A DNA stretch of 64,000 nucleotides, from contig JAKSDA010000107.1 of NCBI GenBank assembly GCA_022360315.1, forward strand, positions 1 to 64,000, given 5' to 3'. Within the stretch, counting starts at the first letter, position 1, and each line of letters begins with the position of its first letter. This stretch comes from Pseudomonadota bacterium (lineage in GTDB: Bacteria; Myxococcota_A; Polyangia; Haliangiales; Haliangiaceae). Made by a program: the position numbers and the translations under genes. The notes under the pieces were generated by a model. That model was not told the origin of the DNA. It ran no database searches and saw nothing but the letters and a program-made list of their open reading frames with translations. Shown in pieces: positions 25,071 to 35,276 of this stretch.

Positions 25071-26276
25071 ATGCCCGATCACACGCTGACCATCCGGCCA
25101 GGACACCCCGACTTTCTCGACCTGCCCTGGCATCTTCCGCTATCGGAATGGCAAGATCCGCGGCTGATCGACCTGCCAAAGGGGATATCGCGCCATGAAG
25201 TGCGGTTCCTCGAGTATGACAGGGGTATCTATGTGGTGAAGGAGATGCCACTGGAAGCGGCCAGGCGGGATTACTCGGTCCTGAGCGTGCTCGAAGAGGT
25301 GAATACGTTGGCTGTGGTACCGGTCGGGCTGGTGGAGAATCGCGTGCCCAGCCCACAACGCGAAGCGTCCGCCGCCTTGATCACCGAGTATCTGGAGTAT
25401 TCGTTCTCCTTTCGAGAACTGCTCGAAGGCCCGGGCTTTGGAATTCGCCGCAACCAGATGCTCGATGCATTTGCCGGTCTGCTCGTCGAACTCCACATCG
25501 CGGGTTGCTTCTGGGGCGATTGTTCCCTGTCCAACGTGCTCTATCGATTCGATGCGCAAGCCGTGGACACCATCATGGTCGATGCCGAAACCGCGTTCAT
25601 CGTGGACCGCCTGAGCGACGGTCAGCGCGAAGAAGACCTTCAGATCATGATTCAGAACGTCGCCGGTGGTATGGCCGACATCGCCTCGCACCAGGGGGGC
25701 GAGCTCGACCACGCCGATCTGTGGCTCGGTGAAGACATCGCCAAGCGCTACCACAGTTTGTGGGCCGAGATCGCCCATGTCGACGTCATCAGCCCGGACG
25801 AGCGCCACAAGATCCAGGACCGGGTCAAGCATCTCAACGAGCTCGGTTTCGAGGTCAAGGAGGTCGATCTTCGGCCGACCATGTCCGGCGGCCGTCTGCA
25901 GGTCGAGATCAAACCGGCCAGCCGCAATTTCCATGCTCGCCGCCTGCGCCAGCTCACCGGACTCGACGTGTCGGAATGGCAAGCGTGGCAGCTCTTATCC
26001 GATCTCTATTACTTTCAGGGAAATCTCTGTAATGACCAGCAATGCCATAACCCGATCGCTGCCATCGAATGGCGAGCGCGCGTGTTCGAGCCCATGGTAG
26101 AGCGACTGCGCGGTATCGAGGGAATCAGCAATCCCATCCAGGCATTTTGCGATGTTCTCCACCATCGCTATGTCAAGTCGATCGATGCCGATCGCGACAT
26201 CGGCACCGAGGCGGCATTGACAGATTGGCTGGTCAATGGCCGCCCTGGCTACAAGCTCGATCAAGCTTCTGGATAG
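25071..26276 (+). CDS. DUF4032 protein, kinase-like fold
   Basis: The protein has 401 residues. The family is recognised from LTIRPGHPDFLDLPWHLPLSEW, PRLIDLPKGISRHEVRFLEYD and FAGLLVELHIAGCFWGDCSLSNVLY. The last resembles a kinase catalytic loop (GDxxxxN) followed by a DxE-like IMVDAETAF, as in lipopolysaccharide kinase and aminoglycoside phosphotransferase relatives. An ATP-contact Lys is seen in GIYVVKEMP. The biological substrate of DUF4032 is not known to me. The C-terminal half is helical and includes a QCHNPIAA motif. It lies between the amylase and the pullulanase and may be transcribed from its own TATAAT promoter. The start ATG 25071 was preferred over a longer frame that would read through the family 2 repeat. 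Confidence 0.85.
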   Translation: MPDHTLTIRPGHPDFLDLPWHLPLSEWQDPRLIDLPKGISRHEVRFLEYDRGIYVVKEMPLEAARRDYSVLSVLEEVNTLAVVPVGLVENRVPSPQREASAALITEYLEYSFSFRELLEGPGFGIRRNQMLDAFAGLLVELHIAGCFWGDCSLSNVLYRFDAQAVDTIMVDAETAFIVDRLSDGQREEDLQIMIQNVAGGMADIASHQGGELDHADLWLGEDIAKRYHSLWAEIAHVDVISPDERHKIQDRVKHLNELGFEVKEVDLRPTMSGGRLQVEIKPASRNFHARRLRQLTGLDVSEWQAWQLLSDLYYFQGNLCNDQQCHNPIAAIEWRARVFEPMVERLRGIEGISNPIQAFCDVLHHRYVKSIDADRDIGTEAALTDWLVNGRPGYKLDQASG

Positions 26277-26588
26277 GTAGGTACGTCCCACATGGTCACG
26301 TTGCGAAAGATGCAATGTGACCATGCGCGTTGGAGCCCTTCCAACGTGATCGTGTGTGGTTGCCTTTTTCAACGCGATCGGCGCGGATCTTTGGCGACGT
26401 TGCATTTAGCAACATCGACGCGAACCCACCACCTGGTGCTGACCCGACAGCTCTGTATTCTCGAATTATATTCAAAAACATCTTGCAATGGAATGTATAA
26501 CTCGTTACTGATTCGTATATTAAAATTGGTTTTTCTGCACAAGAGTAGCTCGTATCGACTGTGTAGCGCTCCACCCTGGAAAGGCAAG
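26277..26588. repeat. Hairpin-rich intergenic region with repeat family 1 tail piece (copy G)
   Basis: CATGGTCACGTTGC near 26290-26303 pairs with 26311-26324 (one G-U) around GAAAGAT. A second small stem, GTTGGA-GCCCT-TCCAAC, follows at about 26328. The stretch CCAACGTGATCGTGTGTGGTT is the tail end of family 1 as in copy A. The rest (about 26400-26580) is AT-rich leader DNA for the pullulanase with no recognisable promoter. A GGAAAGG ribosome site is present near 26577. Confidence 0.5.
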
Positions 26589-29500
26589 ATGTTCAGATCC
26601 AACTCAAAACTGCGCCCCTGGTTGTTCATGACGGTGACGATTGCGATAGGTAGTGTCGCGGCCTGTACCGGTCAAAACCCCGATACCTCGGCGACCGATC
26701 ATAAGGACATCGCGACCAGCGCGCAGGCCGGTGCCAGTACGGGCACCGAGAGCGGGGAAGAGATCCCGTGTCCGCAAAAAGGGACGTTTGCTGACGCCAG
26801 AGCCCACTGGGTTGACGTCGATACCATTGCCTGGCCATCGGACAGCTCAGGCCGGAGTTTCGAGCTAGTTTATGCCAACTGCCAAATTCGCCTCAGCGAT
26901 GCCAATGTCGAGGGCGGCGACGGCATACTCGCTCTGGTTGAAAATCCCGATGGTCTACCCACAGCGGTTCAAGCCCGTTTTCCGCACCTGGCCCAATATC
27001 GCTCGCTACAGATCGCATCTGGCGATGTGGGCATGGTCGGGGATATTCTCGACGGGCAGTTCATCCTGGTCGAGAGGGATGCGGGCGGCGATATGATTGC
27101 GGCCAGCCAGGTGCAGACTCCCGGCGTGCTCGATGCGCTCTATCGATACGACGGCGCCCTGGGAACCACGTTCTCCGGGAAAACACCGTCCTTCCAGCTG
27201 TGGGCACCGACCGCGCGCTGGGTCAAACTGCACGTCTACCACAGCGCGAGCAAGGATGAAATCGCCGCAGTCGGCATGACCGAAAACAACGGGGTGTGGA
27301 CCGCCACGGGCGATTCGAGCTGGTATGGTCATTATTACCGCTACGAGGTATACGTCTTCATACCGGCGCTGGGCGAATACGTGGCCAACATGGTGACCGA
27401 TCCATATTCGGTCGGCCTGTCCACCAACAGCGAATACAGCTTGATCATCGACCTCGACGATCCTGCGACCAAGCCGTCGGGTTGGGATGACCTCGTCAAA
27501 CCCGAACTCGAAGCACCCGAGGACATCACGCTCTACGAGCTACACATCCGCGACTTCAGCGGCGATGACAGCACGGTTTCGCCAGCCGACCGCGGCAAAT
27601 ACACGGCTTTCACCTACGACGGCTACGGTGGTAGACCGCTGTCCGACGGCATGAGACACCTCGGGGTGCTCGGCCTCGCCGGCTTGACCCATATCCATTT
27701 ATTGCCCTCATTCGATATCGCTACAATTAATGAAGATGCGAGTCAGCGCGTCGACCTCGATAACGCATTCGATCTCCTGTGCAGCCGCAATCGCAATGTA
27801 CCGGCCGCCGATTGCGCCGCATACAGCGGCATGACCATCCGTGCAGTGCTCGACACCTTCGAGCCGGGCGAGGGCGATGTCAACAACCCCGATACGGCCA
27901 ATATCCAGCGTATCGTCGGCTATATGCGAGAGCTCGACAGCTTCAACTGGGGCTACGATCCGTACCACTACACCACACCGGAAGGCAGCTATGCCACCAA
28001 TCCGGACGGGATCACGCGGATCGTCGAGTTCCGCTCGATGGTGCAAGCCCTGGCGCGAAAGAATCTGCGCACGGTGATCGACGTGGTTTACAATCACACC
28101 AACGCCTCTGGACAGAGCTACAAATCGGTTCTGGACCGCATCGTGCCGGGTTATTATCACCGCCGCAACCAGGTGTCCGGCAATATCGAGCGGTCCACCT
28201 GCTGCGAAAACACCGCCACCGAGCACGCCATGATGGCCAAACTGATGGTCGACTCGGTGGTCACCTGGGCCAGGCAGTACAAGATCGACGGATTCCGTTT
28301 CGACCTCATGGGTCACCACATGAAATCGAATATGGAGGAAGTGCAGTCGGCTGTGGAGAGCTTGACCGTTGCCGAGGACGGCGTGGACGGCAGCAAGATC
28401 TACATCTACGGCGAAGGATGGAACTTCGGTGAAGTGGCCAATGGCGCGCGCGGTGAAAATGCCACCCAGCTCAACATGGCGGGGACCGGTATCGGCACAT
28501 TCAGCGATCGCCTGCGCGACGCTGTGCGCGGCGGTGGCCCGTTCGACGGCGCCGCTGACCTGCGCAAACGACAGGGTTTTGCCACCGGCCTGTACTACGA
28601 CGCCAACGAACTCAATTCGGGCGCGCACAGCGAACGCGATGAGTTGCTCCACTGGGCTGACACGATTCGCGTCGGTATGGCTGGAAACCTGGCTGATTTT
28701 GTATTCGAAAATAGCGCCGGCACCAATATACGAGGCTCGAGCTTGAGCTATTTTGGATCGCCAGCCGGTTACACCGACGATCCGCAGGAGGTCATCACGT
28801 ACGTTTGCGCCCACGATAACCAGACCCTGTGGGACAACAACCAGTACAAGCTGCCCACCGGGACCAGCATGGCCGATCGAGTGCGGGTGCAAAATCTCGG
28901 CATCAGCATCGTGACTCTGAGCCAGGGCATTCCGTTCATGCATGCCGGCGCCGAATTGCTGCGCTCCAAATCGATGGAGCGCGACAGTTACAACTCGGGC
29001 GGCTGGTTCAACAAACTCGACTTCAGCTACCGGAGCAATAATTGGAACGTCGGTTTGCCACGCCACGACAAGGATGGCCTTTCGTGGAACTTGATCAAGC
29101 AGATCATCGGCGATGCGTCGATCGACCCAACCCAGTCCCACATCAAGAGCGCGGCCAGGCATTTCGGTGAGATGCTGGTCATCCGCAAAACCTCGCCACT
29201 CTTCCGTCTGCGCAGCAAAGCCGAGGTGATGCAACGGGTCGATTTCCTCAATACCGGCGCCGATCAGCAAGATGGGTTGATCGTCATGACCATCACCGAT
29301 GGCACCTGTGCCGGTCCTGATCTCGATGAAAATCTCGACTCGATCGTGGTTCTCATCAACGCCAATGACGAAGCGCAGTCGTTTGTGGTCCCGGGCGCCA
29401 GCCAATTCTATCTCCATCCGGTACAGAGTCTGTTCTCACAAGATCTCATTGTGCGAAATGCGTCGTTTGATGACGCTGCCGATAGGTTCAGCATCCCCGC

Positions 29501-29930
29501 CCGCACCACAGCGGTATTCATCCAGCCACAGTCGGGCGGACAGGGTGTCGGTCTGCCGTGCAATGTCCGGGTGCCGATCGGTGTACCCCCCGTTCCGGGG
29601 CTGCAGGGAGACGTCTTTGTGCGTGGCCAGATGAACAATTGGGTAGAGCCGCCCCCGGACAATGCCAAGTTCGTCCAGGATGCTACCAATAGCCAACTCT
29701 TTACCGCGACTCTCACCCTCGAGGCCGGCAGCCACGAGTTCAAAATTGCCAGCGCCGGCTGGAGTCCCCACGATTGGGGCAAGAGCGGCGCCACGCTCGC
29801 TCCGGGTGATCCGCCCGCAGTCATGGTGTCGAAGGCGGGAAATATGACACTGAATATCGCCACAGACGGCGACTACGTCTTTACCCTCGACATTTCCGAT
29901 ATCGATAATCCGACCATTCAGATCGATTAG
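26589..29930 (+). CDS. pulA: Secreted lipoprotein pullulanase, type I (GH13)
   Basis: This 1113-residue debranching enzyme hydrolyses alpha-1,6 links in pullulan and starch. The signal peptide ends in SVAAC (Cys 26), a lipidation site. An N-terminal beta domain is followed by a CBM48-like module ([17 protein letters not shown]). The catalytic barrel has the type I signature [19 protein letters not shown], region I DVVYNHT, region [12 protein letters not shown], region [11 protein letters not shown] and region [11 protein letters not shown]; all catalytic residues are present. The final 110 residues ([29 protein letters not shown]) form a further beta-sandwich starch-binding-like module. ATG 26589 with GGAAAGG upstream was chosen over a longer frame that would lack a signal peptide. 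With the amylase upstream it forms an alpha-glucan-degrading block. Confidence 0.95.
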   Translation: MFRSNSKLRPWLFMTVTIAIGSVAACTGQNPDTSATDHKDIATSAQAGASTGTESGEEIPCPQKGTFADARAHWVDVDTIAWPSDSSGRSFELVYANCQIRLSDANVEGGDGILALVENPDGLPTAVQARFPHLAQYRSLQIASGDVGMVGDILDGQFILVERDAGGDMIAASQVQTPGVLDALYRYDGALGTTFSGKTPSFQLWAPTARWVKLHVYHSASKDEIAAVGMTENNGVWTATGDSSWYGHYYRYEVYVFIPALGEYVANMVTDPYSVGLSTNSEYSLIIDLDDPATKPSGWDDLVKPELEAPEDITLYELHIRDFSGDDSTVSPADRGKYTAFTYDGYGGRPLSDGMRHLGVLGLAGLTHIHLLPSFDIATINEDASQRVDLDNAFDLLCSRNRNVPAADCAAYSGMTIRAVLDTFEPGEGDVNNPDTANIQRIVGYMRELDSFNWGYDPYHYTTPEGSYATNPDGITRIVEFRSMVQALARKNLRTVIDVVYNHTNASGQSYKSVLDRIVPGYYHRRNQVSGNIERSTCCENTATEHAMMAKLMVDSVVTWARQYKIDGFRFDLMGHHMKSNMEEVQSAVESLTVAEDGVDGSKIYIYGEGWNFGEVANGARGENATQLNMAGTGIGTFSDRLRDAVRGGGPFDGAADLRKRQGFATGLYYDANELNSGAHSERDELLHWADTIRVGMAGNLADFVFENSAGTNIRGSSLSYFGSPAGYTDDPQEVITYVCAHDNQTLWDNNQYKLPTGTSMADRVRVQNLGISIVTLSQGIPFMHAGAELLRSKSMERDSYNSGGWFNKLDFSYRSNNWNVGLPRHDKDGLSWNLIKQIIGDASIDPTQSHIKSAARHFGEMLVIRKTSPLFRLRSKAEVMQRVDFLNTGADQQDGLIVMTITDGTCAGPDLDENLDSIVVLINANDEAQSFVVPGASQFYLHPVQSLFSQDLIVRNASFDDAADRFSIPARTTAVFIQPQSGGQGVGLPCNVRVPIGVPPVPGLQGDVFVRGQMNNWVEPPPDNAKFVQDATNSQLFTATLTLEAGSHEFKIASAGWSPHDWGKSGATLAPGDPPAVMVSKAGNMTLNIATDGDYVFTLDISDIDNPTIQID

Positions 29931-30039
29931 ACACCACTGGCCTGTGCGCGACCGATCCCCACCCAGCCCGGTCAGCGCCGACACAATCAGCCGGCAGTGC
30001 CTCGCCGGCTCCGCCCGGATCCCAAACCGAGAACGTACT

Positions 30040-30128
30040 TCTGTGCAGCCGGACTCCGGCCGGCTCGGCCGCTGGCCTCGCAACCGAAACGCCTCGTCTG
30101 ATCGGCAATCAATGTGTTTCGGTTCAAT
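30040..30128 (-). repeat. Dispersed repeat family 1, copy C (inverted, shortened tail)
   Basis: GTGCAGCCGGACTCCGGCC, then GGCTCGGCCGCTGGCCTCGC, is followed by the hairpin AACCGAAACGC (30082-30092) with GTGTTTCGGTT (30114-30124). The arms differ from other copies by compensating bases (CCGAAAC/GTTTCGG instead of CAGAAAC/GTTTCTG), so pairing is kept. It lies between the convergent pullulanase and the next gene and touches the stop codon of the latter. Confidence 0.7.
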
Positions 30129-31185
30129 TCATGAACGCATCGGACTTTCGCTGCTCGAGCACGTGTGAAATTGCCTGCTTCCAACATTCGATAGGACAGT
30201 CTTCTCCCAATTCGATGCATTGATCGAGTCGGTCGTCCATCCCGTAGAGCGACTGGAGCTGATCGAGCTGTGCCTGGGTCAGTCGAGTCGACCGTACGAG
30301 TCCCTCGAAGAGGGTTTCATTCAGGTCGGCGAGGACCTGTTCGTCGTGGTCGCGCAGTTCGGCGCGATTGTTCACCTGCATGAGCAAGTTGGCCAGGCCA
30401 ACCGCATCCTGCCACAAAGTAATTCCCGAGCCGGCGTGGCTCTTGCTGATCTCGCCATTGCACACGCGCAACCAGCTGACCACCTTGTGCTGGAGTTCGC
30501 GCAGCATCTGACGATCGCGGATCTTGAGCTCCTCGTAGACGTCGCGGCCGGTCAGCATGGCAATGGCGATCCCGGCTCTGCGGATGCGTGCGTGGATATG
30601 ACCTCGATCGGGGGGCGAATCGGGCTCGAGGCTGCGCCGGAAGATGGCGTAAACCCGGCGAACTTCGACCGATATCTTCATCTCGATGTGGTACCAATCG
30701 ATCTGCGGCTCGATGTTTTCGTCCTCGCACATCGCCCGCTCGAGTGCCGAGGCGACTTTGAGGATACGGCGGCGAATACTGGCACATACAGCGATGGGCT
30801 CCCAGTGGGAACCATCCAAGCGCAGGCCGTCGAGTTGTTGGCGCTTGTGTGCCAGTTCCAATCGAGCGACAAACGAGATGTCGGCGATTCGCTGAGCTGT
30901 AGTACCCGTGGTCATCAATTGATCGAGACGGTGCTCGAAGCTCATGTCCTCACTGGCGGTGACTTCCGGGCTGGGCTCCTTTTGGGCGCGGGCCTCGTAG
31001 TGGCCGAAGACATCGGCGACGAGCTGTTCGGCTCTGGCCAGGATATGGGCAATGGTCGGGAGCAGGTCAGCGCCAATGACTTCCGGCTCGGCTTCCTCAT
31101 AGCTGCGGGTATCCACTTCACGAACTTGTCGAGTCAGCTCCCGCAGGGATTGAATCAAGTCGTTGCTGGGGTTCTCGGGCGGCAT
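30124..31185 (-). CDS. Conserved-looking hypothetical helical protein
   Basis: I do not recognise this 353-residue protein. It is predicted to be almost wholly alpha-helical and charged (LIQSLRELTRQVREVDTRSYEEAE, ADISFVARLELAHKRQQLDGL, IEMKISVEVRRVYAIFRRSL). There is no signal peptide, membrane helix or nucleotide-binding motif. Two Cys near the end (LGEDCPIECW) could bind metal or form a disulfide. It stands alone on its strand between two larger blocks. The codon composition fits its neighbours. The start is ATG 31185, with GGAGGAATGCC upstream in mRNA sense. The stop lies at the edge of repeat copy C, so the last three or four residues may be derived from it. Confidence 0.75.
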   Translation of the reverse strand: MPPENPSNDLIQSLRELTRQVREVDTRSYEEAEPEVIGADLLPTIAHILARAEQLVADVFGHYEARAQKEPSPEVTASEDMSFEHRLDQLMTTGTTAQRIADISFVARLELAHKRQQLDGLRLDGSHWEPIAVCASIRRRILKVASALERAMCEDENIEPQIDWYHIEMKISVEVRRVYAIFRRSLEPDSPPDRGHIHARIRRAGIAIAMLTGRDVYEELKIRDRQMLRELQHKVVSWLRVCNGEISKSHAGSGITLWQDAVGLANLLMQVNNRAELRDHDEQVLADLNETLFEGLVRSTRLTQAQLDQLQSLYGMDDRLDQCIELGEDCPIECWKQAISHVLEQRKSDAFMN

Positions 31186-31482
31186 TCCTCCTACCTTCTA
31201 CAAGGACTCGTCGTACCCGACTGCCGACGGGTACCGCTACGGTTCTAACGCTATTGTTACTCGATAAGCACCGGTTTGCGAGTATACCTCGACCGAGTTT
31301 GAACTCCCGGCGCCCGATAGAGCCCGCGGCCGTATGAATTGTCAGGGCGATATCACTCTGCGGCGAGGCAACAGCCCAGCCCGCGGCAAGGCGACGCCCG
31401 AGCCTGCGGATGAGACGACACCTGGGTGCTTTTTGCTCCACTACAGTGATTCAGCTGGCCCGGTCCGGCCAGGTTAATTGAC

Positions 31483-32988
31483 TCAAAGTCGGTACTTTTC
31501 CATCCTGCGATACAACGACGTGCGGGTAAGACCGAGTTCTCTGGCCGCGTGGGAGATATTCCAGTGATGCTTGCGCAGGGCTTGCTCGATCAGGCGTCTT
31601 TCCATACGGGCCAGATTCAGATCGCCGAGCTCACCGCTATCGCCGGTACTGTCGGCAGAAGGCTGCGCGGCGAGTCCAGGCGGCGCCGACAGTGGCGATG
31701 CAGGTGCCGGCGCAGGAGGTATTAGAGGAGGTGTCGCAGGGGGTGTGAGGGCAAAATCCTCGGGCTCGAGCTGGTCGCCCTCGGCCATGATCACCGCGCG
31801 TTCCACGGCATGGCGGAGTGCGCGAATATTGCCCGGCCAGGCGTGCTCGCCGAGCGCAGCCATGGCTGCGTCACTGATACTCTTGGCCGAACGACCGTAC
31901 TTGTGGGCGTACTGGGCAGCAAAATGACTGGCCAAGATCGGAATATCCTCGCCGCGTTCGCGAAGTGGGGGCAAAAGGATCTCCACCGTGTTGAGTCGAT
32001 AGAGCAGATCTTGCCGAAATACCTGCTCGTCGCGCAGCCGGGATGGCGCCAGATTGGTCGCGCTGATGATGCGAACGTCGATCGCCACCGGCTTGTTGGA
32101 GCCCACCGGTGTGACCTGGCGCTGTTCGAGTGCGGTCAGCAGTTTGGCCTGCAGGCGACGGGGCAAGTTGCCGATCTCGTCGAGAAATACCGTACCTCCA
32201 CTGGCCGCCTGCAACCGGCCGATGCGATCGTCTCCGGCACCGGTGAATGAGCCCTTTTTATGGCCGAAAAGCTCACTCTCAAACAGATTTTCGGAGATTG
32301 CACCGACATCGACCGATAGGAACACTTCGCCCTCGCGCTGCGAGCGGCGGTGGATGTCCCGGGCGACCAGCTCCTTGCCAGTACCGTTTTCGCCCAGGAT
32401 CAAAACGTTGGCCTCGGTTGGCGCGGCCCGGCCAATCACCGACAAAACCGATCGAATGGCCCGGGACTGGCCGAGAATGCCGCGTCCGGTACCCGCCGTG
32501 TGAGCGGCGAGTTCGCGATTTCGCCGGGCCAGATCAGCCGCTCGCTCGCGAGTCTGGCGCAACCGCACCGCCGCGCTCACAGTGGCCACGAGCTTTTCGT
32601 TCTGCCACGGCTTGCTGACAAAATCGGTCGCCCCCCGCTTCATGGCTTCGACAGCGAGATCAACCCGACTGTACGCTGTCATCAAGACAACAACAGCGTC
32701 CGGATCTGCGGCCAGAATGCGCTCGAGCCAGGCAAACCCCTCTTCGCCCGAGGTTTCGCCGATGGCGAAGTTCATGTCGAGCAAGACCACATCAAACGAT
32801 TGCTCGGCCAGTCGCTCGGCAATGCGCTCGGGCCGATTGGCCGTGACCACCTCGTCAACATGACGCTTGAGCAGTAGTTGCCCGGCGACCAACACATCCT
32901 CATCGTCATCAACGATCAGAATCTTGCCACTCGACGTTCGACCACCCGATGCCCGATCGCCCGATGCTCGATCGTCGCGTCTACTCAC
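31483..32988 (-). CDS. NtrC-family sigma54 response regulator (orphan)
   Basis: The protein has 501 residues. After a Ser/Arg/Asp-rich leader comes a receiver domain (about 22-140) with acidic pair DDDED, phospho-acceptor Asp in VVLLDMNF, Thr in VLMTAYS and Lys in DFVSKPW. The AAA+ domain carries GENGTGKE, GSFTGA (a Ser variant of GAFTGA) and GGTVFLDEIGN. A Pro/Ala-rich linker leads to a Fis helix-turn-helix (WNISHAARELGLTRTSLYRRM). No histidine kinase is adjacent. It is divergent from an export operon that has a good -24/-12 promoter and a palindrome upstream, so it very likely activates that operon. The start is ATG 32988. Confidence 0.95.
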   Translation of the reverse strand: MSRRDDRASGDRASGGRTSSGKILIVDDDEDVLVAGQLLLKRHVDEVVTANRPERIAERLAEQSFDVVLLDMNFAIGETSGEEGFAWLERILAADPDAVVVLMTAYSRVDLAVEAMKRGATDFVSKPWQNEKLVATVSAAVRLRQTRERAADLARRNRELAAHTAGTGRGILGQSRAIRSVLSVIGRAAPTEANVLILGENGTGKELVARDIHRRSQREGEVFLSVDVGAISENLFESELFGHKKGSFTGAGDDRIGRLQAASGGTVFLDEIGNLPRRLQAKLLTALEQRQVTPVGSNKPVAIDVRIISATNLAPSRLRDEQVFRQDLLYRLNTVEILLPPLRERGEDIPILASHFAAQYAHKYGRSAKSISDAAMAALGEHAWPGNIRALRHAVERAVIMAEGDQLEPEDFALTPPATPPLIPPAPAPASPLSAPPGLAAQPSADSTGDSGELGDLNLARMERRLIEQALRKHHWNISHAARELGLTRTSLYRRMEKYRL

Positions 32989-33042
32989 GATTGACTCCTG
33001 CAGTACGTGCGGGCTTCACACTGCACGTATACGTACACCGCG

Positions 33043-33067
33043 TGTCCGCAATCGTACAGTCCGGACA
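33043..33067. promoter_or_regulatory. Palindromic site, probable enhancer for the sigma54 activator
   Basis: TGTCCG (33043-33048) and CGGACA (33062-33067) form an inverted repeat with 13 bases between. The centre lies about 95 bases upstream of the start site predicted from the -24/-12 promoter at 33123, a usual distance for a bacterial enhancer. Overlapping complementary pieces TACGTGC/GCACGTA (about 33004-33029) may be a second site. Confidence 0.45.
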
Positions 33068-33122
33068 GCCACCCGTTCGGTCGATAAGCCGTAATAACTT
33101 GCTTTTGCACTATTTTTTGGTC

Positions 33123-33138
33123 TGGCATACCGTCTGCA
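33123..33138 (+). promoter_or_regulatory. Sigma54 (-24/-12) promoter of the export operon
   Basis: TGGCATACCGTCTGCA has GG at 33124-33125 and GC at 33136-33137 with exactly ten bases between, as in the consensus TGGCAC-N5-TTGC. It precedes the first ATG at 33165 by 27 bases, giving a transcription start near 33149. The divergent gene encodes a sigma54 activator, which supports the call. Confidence 0.65.
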
Positions 33139-33164
33139 AAACAAGGGGGGCAGGAGACGAGAAA

Positions 33165-34418
33165 ATGGGAATGGACCGTCAACTCACACCGAGAAGGCGC
33201 TGGCTCAAGCGGCTCGTGGTCATGGGGTTACTTTTGAGTGCCGGCATTGCCTCTGCAGCGATGTTTGCTCCCGAGTCCGGGCGCGTGCTCCGGATCGAGC
33301 GCGAGCGATTGACAGTAGCCGAGGTAGCGCGTGGTCACTACGAAGATTACATCCCGATCCGCGGTCGGGTGATGCCGCGCCGCACGATCTATCTCGACGC
33401 CATGGCAGGAGGGCGGGTCGAACGGGTCCTAGTCGAAGATGGTGCACTGGTCGAAACGGGACAGCTTCTGTTTCAGTTATCCAACACAGCTCTGCAGCTC
33501 GACGTGATCTCGCGCGAGGCTCAGATCTCCGAGCAGCTCAACAATCTGCGCAATACCGAGCTTTCACTGGAGCGAAGTCGCCTCGAGCACAGGCGCAATC
33601 TGCTCGAGATCGACTACGAGCTCGGCCGCCTCGCCCGTCTGATCGAGCGCCAGCGGGCACTCTTGCGCCACCGCGCCGTGGCCAGGGCCGAATTTGAAGA
33701 CAACCAGGAACAGTACGCCTATTTTCGACGCAGGCGCGCCATCATTGTCGACAGCCAGCGGGCAGACGAACGCATTCAAAAAGTGCAGATGGTCCAATTG
33801 CGCGACTCGTCGGCCATGCTGGAGCGCAATCTCGCATTTGCCCGGCGCCAGCTCGAAAACCTCGACATCCGCGCTCCGGCCGCCGGCAAGCTGACCGCGC
33901 TCAATGCCGAGGTCGGTCAATCGCTGGGCCCCGGCCAACGCCTGGGCCAGATCGATGATCCCACCGAGTTCAGGTTGGTGGCCGAGATCGACGAGTTCTA
34001 TCTCAGTCGGGTCGCGGTGGCCCAGACCGCCGAATTTCAGGCCCAGCGGGCGACCTACAGGCTCCGTATCGCCAGGATCGATAGCCAGGTAAAAAGCGGC
34101 CAATTCAACGTCGATCTCGCATTCGAGGGCCAGGCCCCTTCGGGCATTCAGCGCGGCCAAACCCTGCCCTTGCGACTCTATCTCGGCACTGCCAGCCAGG
34201 CCGTATTGGTCCCCAACGGCGCTTTTTATCGAGATACCGGTGGCACCTGGATCTTTGTTCTGTCCCCAGACGGTGGCCGCGCGATCCGCCGCCAGGTCAG
34301 CCTCGGTCGCCGCAACGCGCGCCATATCGAAGTCATCGGCGGCGTCGAGCCGGGCGACAGAGTCATCACATCGTCGTATGCCGACTTCGTAGACATCAAT
34401 CAGCTCGATCTGCGTTAG
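33165..34418 (+). CDS. HlyD/MacA-type membrane-fusion (periplasmic adaptor) protein
   Basis: The protein has 417 residues and joins an inner-membrane ABC exporter to an outer-membrane channel. An N-terminal transmembrane helix (about 15-35, LVVMGLLLSAGIASAAMF) is followed by a lipoyl half-motif (MAGGRVERVLVEDGALVETGQLLFQLSN). A long alpha-helical hairpin (about 110-230, rich in Arg/Glu/Leu) leads to the second lipoyl half (LENLDIRAPAAGKLTALNAEVGQSLGPGQ) and beta-barrel and membrane-proximal domains. It is the first gene of an operon with the ABC ATPase and a double FtsX permease. A sigma54 promoter lies at 33123-33138. GGAG at 33152-33155 and further purines precede ATG 33165; a second ATG at 33171 is possible. 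Confidence 0.92.
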   Translation: MGMDRQLTPRRRWLKRLVVMGLLLSAGIASAAMFAPESGRVLRIERERLTVAEVARGHYEDYIPIRGRVMPRRTIYLDAMAGGRVERVLVEDGALVETGQLLFQLSNTALQLDVISREAQISEQLNNLRNTELSLERSRLEHRRNLLEIDYELGRLARLIERQRALLRHRAVARAEFEDNQEQYAYFRRRRAIIVDSQRADERIQKVQMVQLRDSSAMLERNLAFARRQLENLDIRAPAAGKLTALNAEVGQSLGPGQRLGQIDDPTEFRLVAEIDEFYLSRVAVAQTAEFQAQRATYRLRIARIDSQVKSGQFNVDLAFEGQAPSGIQRGQTLPLRLYLGTASQAVLVPNGAFYRDTGGTWIFVLSPDGGRAIRRQVSLGRRNARHIEVIGGVEPGDRVITSSYADFVDINQLDLR

Positions 34419-34498
34419 CGAGTAGCGCGGCGCGGTGACCGCCGTTTTGGTCCCCGCCGTGCTACCGCAGTGAATCAGCTGTGTGGAGAATTTCATTC

Positions 34499-35182
34499 AT
34501 GCTCAAAACTCATAATATGACGAAAACGTATCGAACCGACGAAGTGGAGACCACAGCGCTCGACAACGTGACCATCGAGGTCGAAAAAGGCGAATTTGTC
34601 GCGGTCATGGGTCCATCCGGCTGTGGCAAGTCGACACTTCTCAATATCATTGGCATGCTGGATACGCCGAGTGGAGGAAAATACGAATTTCTCGGTCAGG
34701 ACGTGTCCGGCTATTCCGAGGCCAGACTGGGCGGGCTTCGCAAACAGCATATCGGTTTTATCTTTCAGAGTTTTAATCTCATCGATGAGCTGACAGTCAA
34801 AGAAAACATCGAACTGGCCCTGCTCTATCACGATATTTCAGCCCGACAACGCAACATCCGGGTCGCCGAGGTCATGGACCGGGTTGGCATCGCGCACCGT
34901 GCCCGTCACCTGCCGGCCCAGCTGTCCGGCGGGCAACAGCAGCGGGTCGCCGTGGCGCGCGCAGTGGTGGCGGAGCAGAACTTGATCTTGGCCGACGAGC
35001 CGACCGGAAACCTCGACTCCGCCCACGGTGAAGAAGTCATGGGCATGCTGTGCAACCTCAATCGACAGGGCACCACGATCATCATGGTCACTCACTCGCG
35101 AGCCCACGCCGAGTACGCGCGGCGCACCATCAATCTGTTTGACGGCCGGGTCGTCACCGAGCATCGCCGCGCTGCCGCGTGA
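34499..35182 (+). CDS. ABC transporter ATP-binding protein, MacB/LolD type
   Basis: The protein has 227 residues, the usual length for MacB/LolD/SalX-class ATPases that drive FtsX-type permeases. Walker [10 protein letters not shown], the Q-loop FIFQSFNLI, signature [15 protein letters not shown], Walker [13 protein letters not shown] and the switch His in MVTHS are intact. These systems usually extrude peptides, lipids or antibiotics from the outer leaflet of the inner membrane and do not import nutrients. It lies between the adaptor and permease genes, all on one strand with gaps under 100 bases. ATG 34499 was taken as start, with GTGGAGAA about ten bases upstream. Confidence 0.96.
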   Translation: MLKTHNMTKTYRTDEVETTALDNVTIEVEKGEFVAVMGPSGCGKSTLLNIIGMLDTPSGGKYEFLGQDVSGYSEARLGGLRKQHIGFIFQSFNLIDELTVKENIELALLYHDISARQRNIRVAEVMDRVGIAHRARHLPAQLSGGQQQRVAVARAVVAEQNLILADEPTGNLDSAHGEEVMGMLCNLNRQGTTIIMVTHSRAHAEYARRTINLFDGRVVTEHRRAAA

Positions 35183-35276
35183 GGTTGAGGCGGCGTAGCC
35201 AAACGCACTGAGCCGGCAATGGGTAGCCCTGCGCGCAGCGCCGAGCGCCCGGCGGACATGGGAAAGGCAACTGATC

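Noticed and set aside
27708..29417. 569-codon minus-strand frame within the pullulanase gene
   Set aside because: Antisense shadow; no start context or family similarity.
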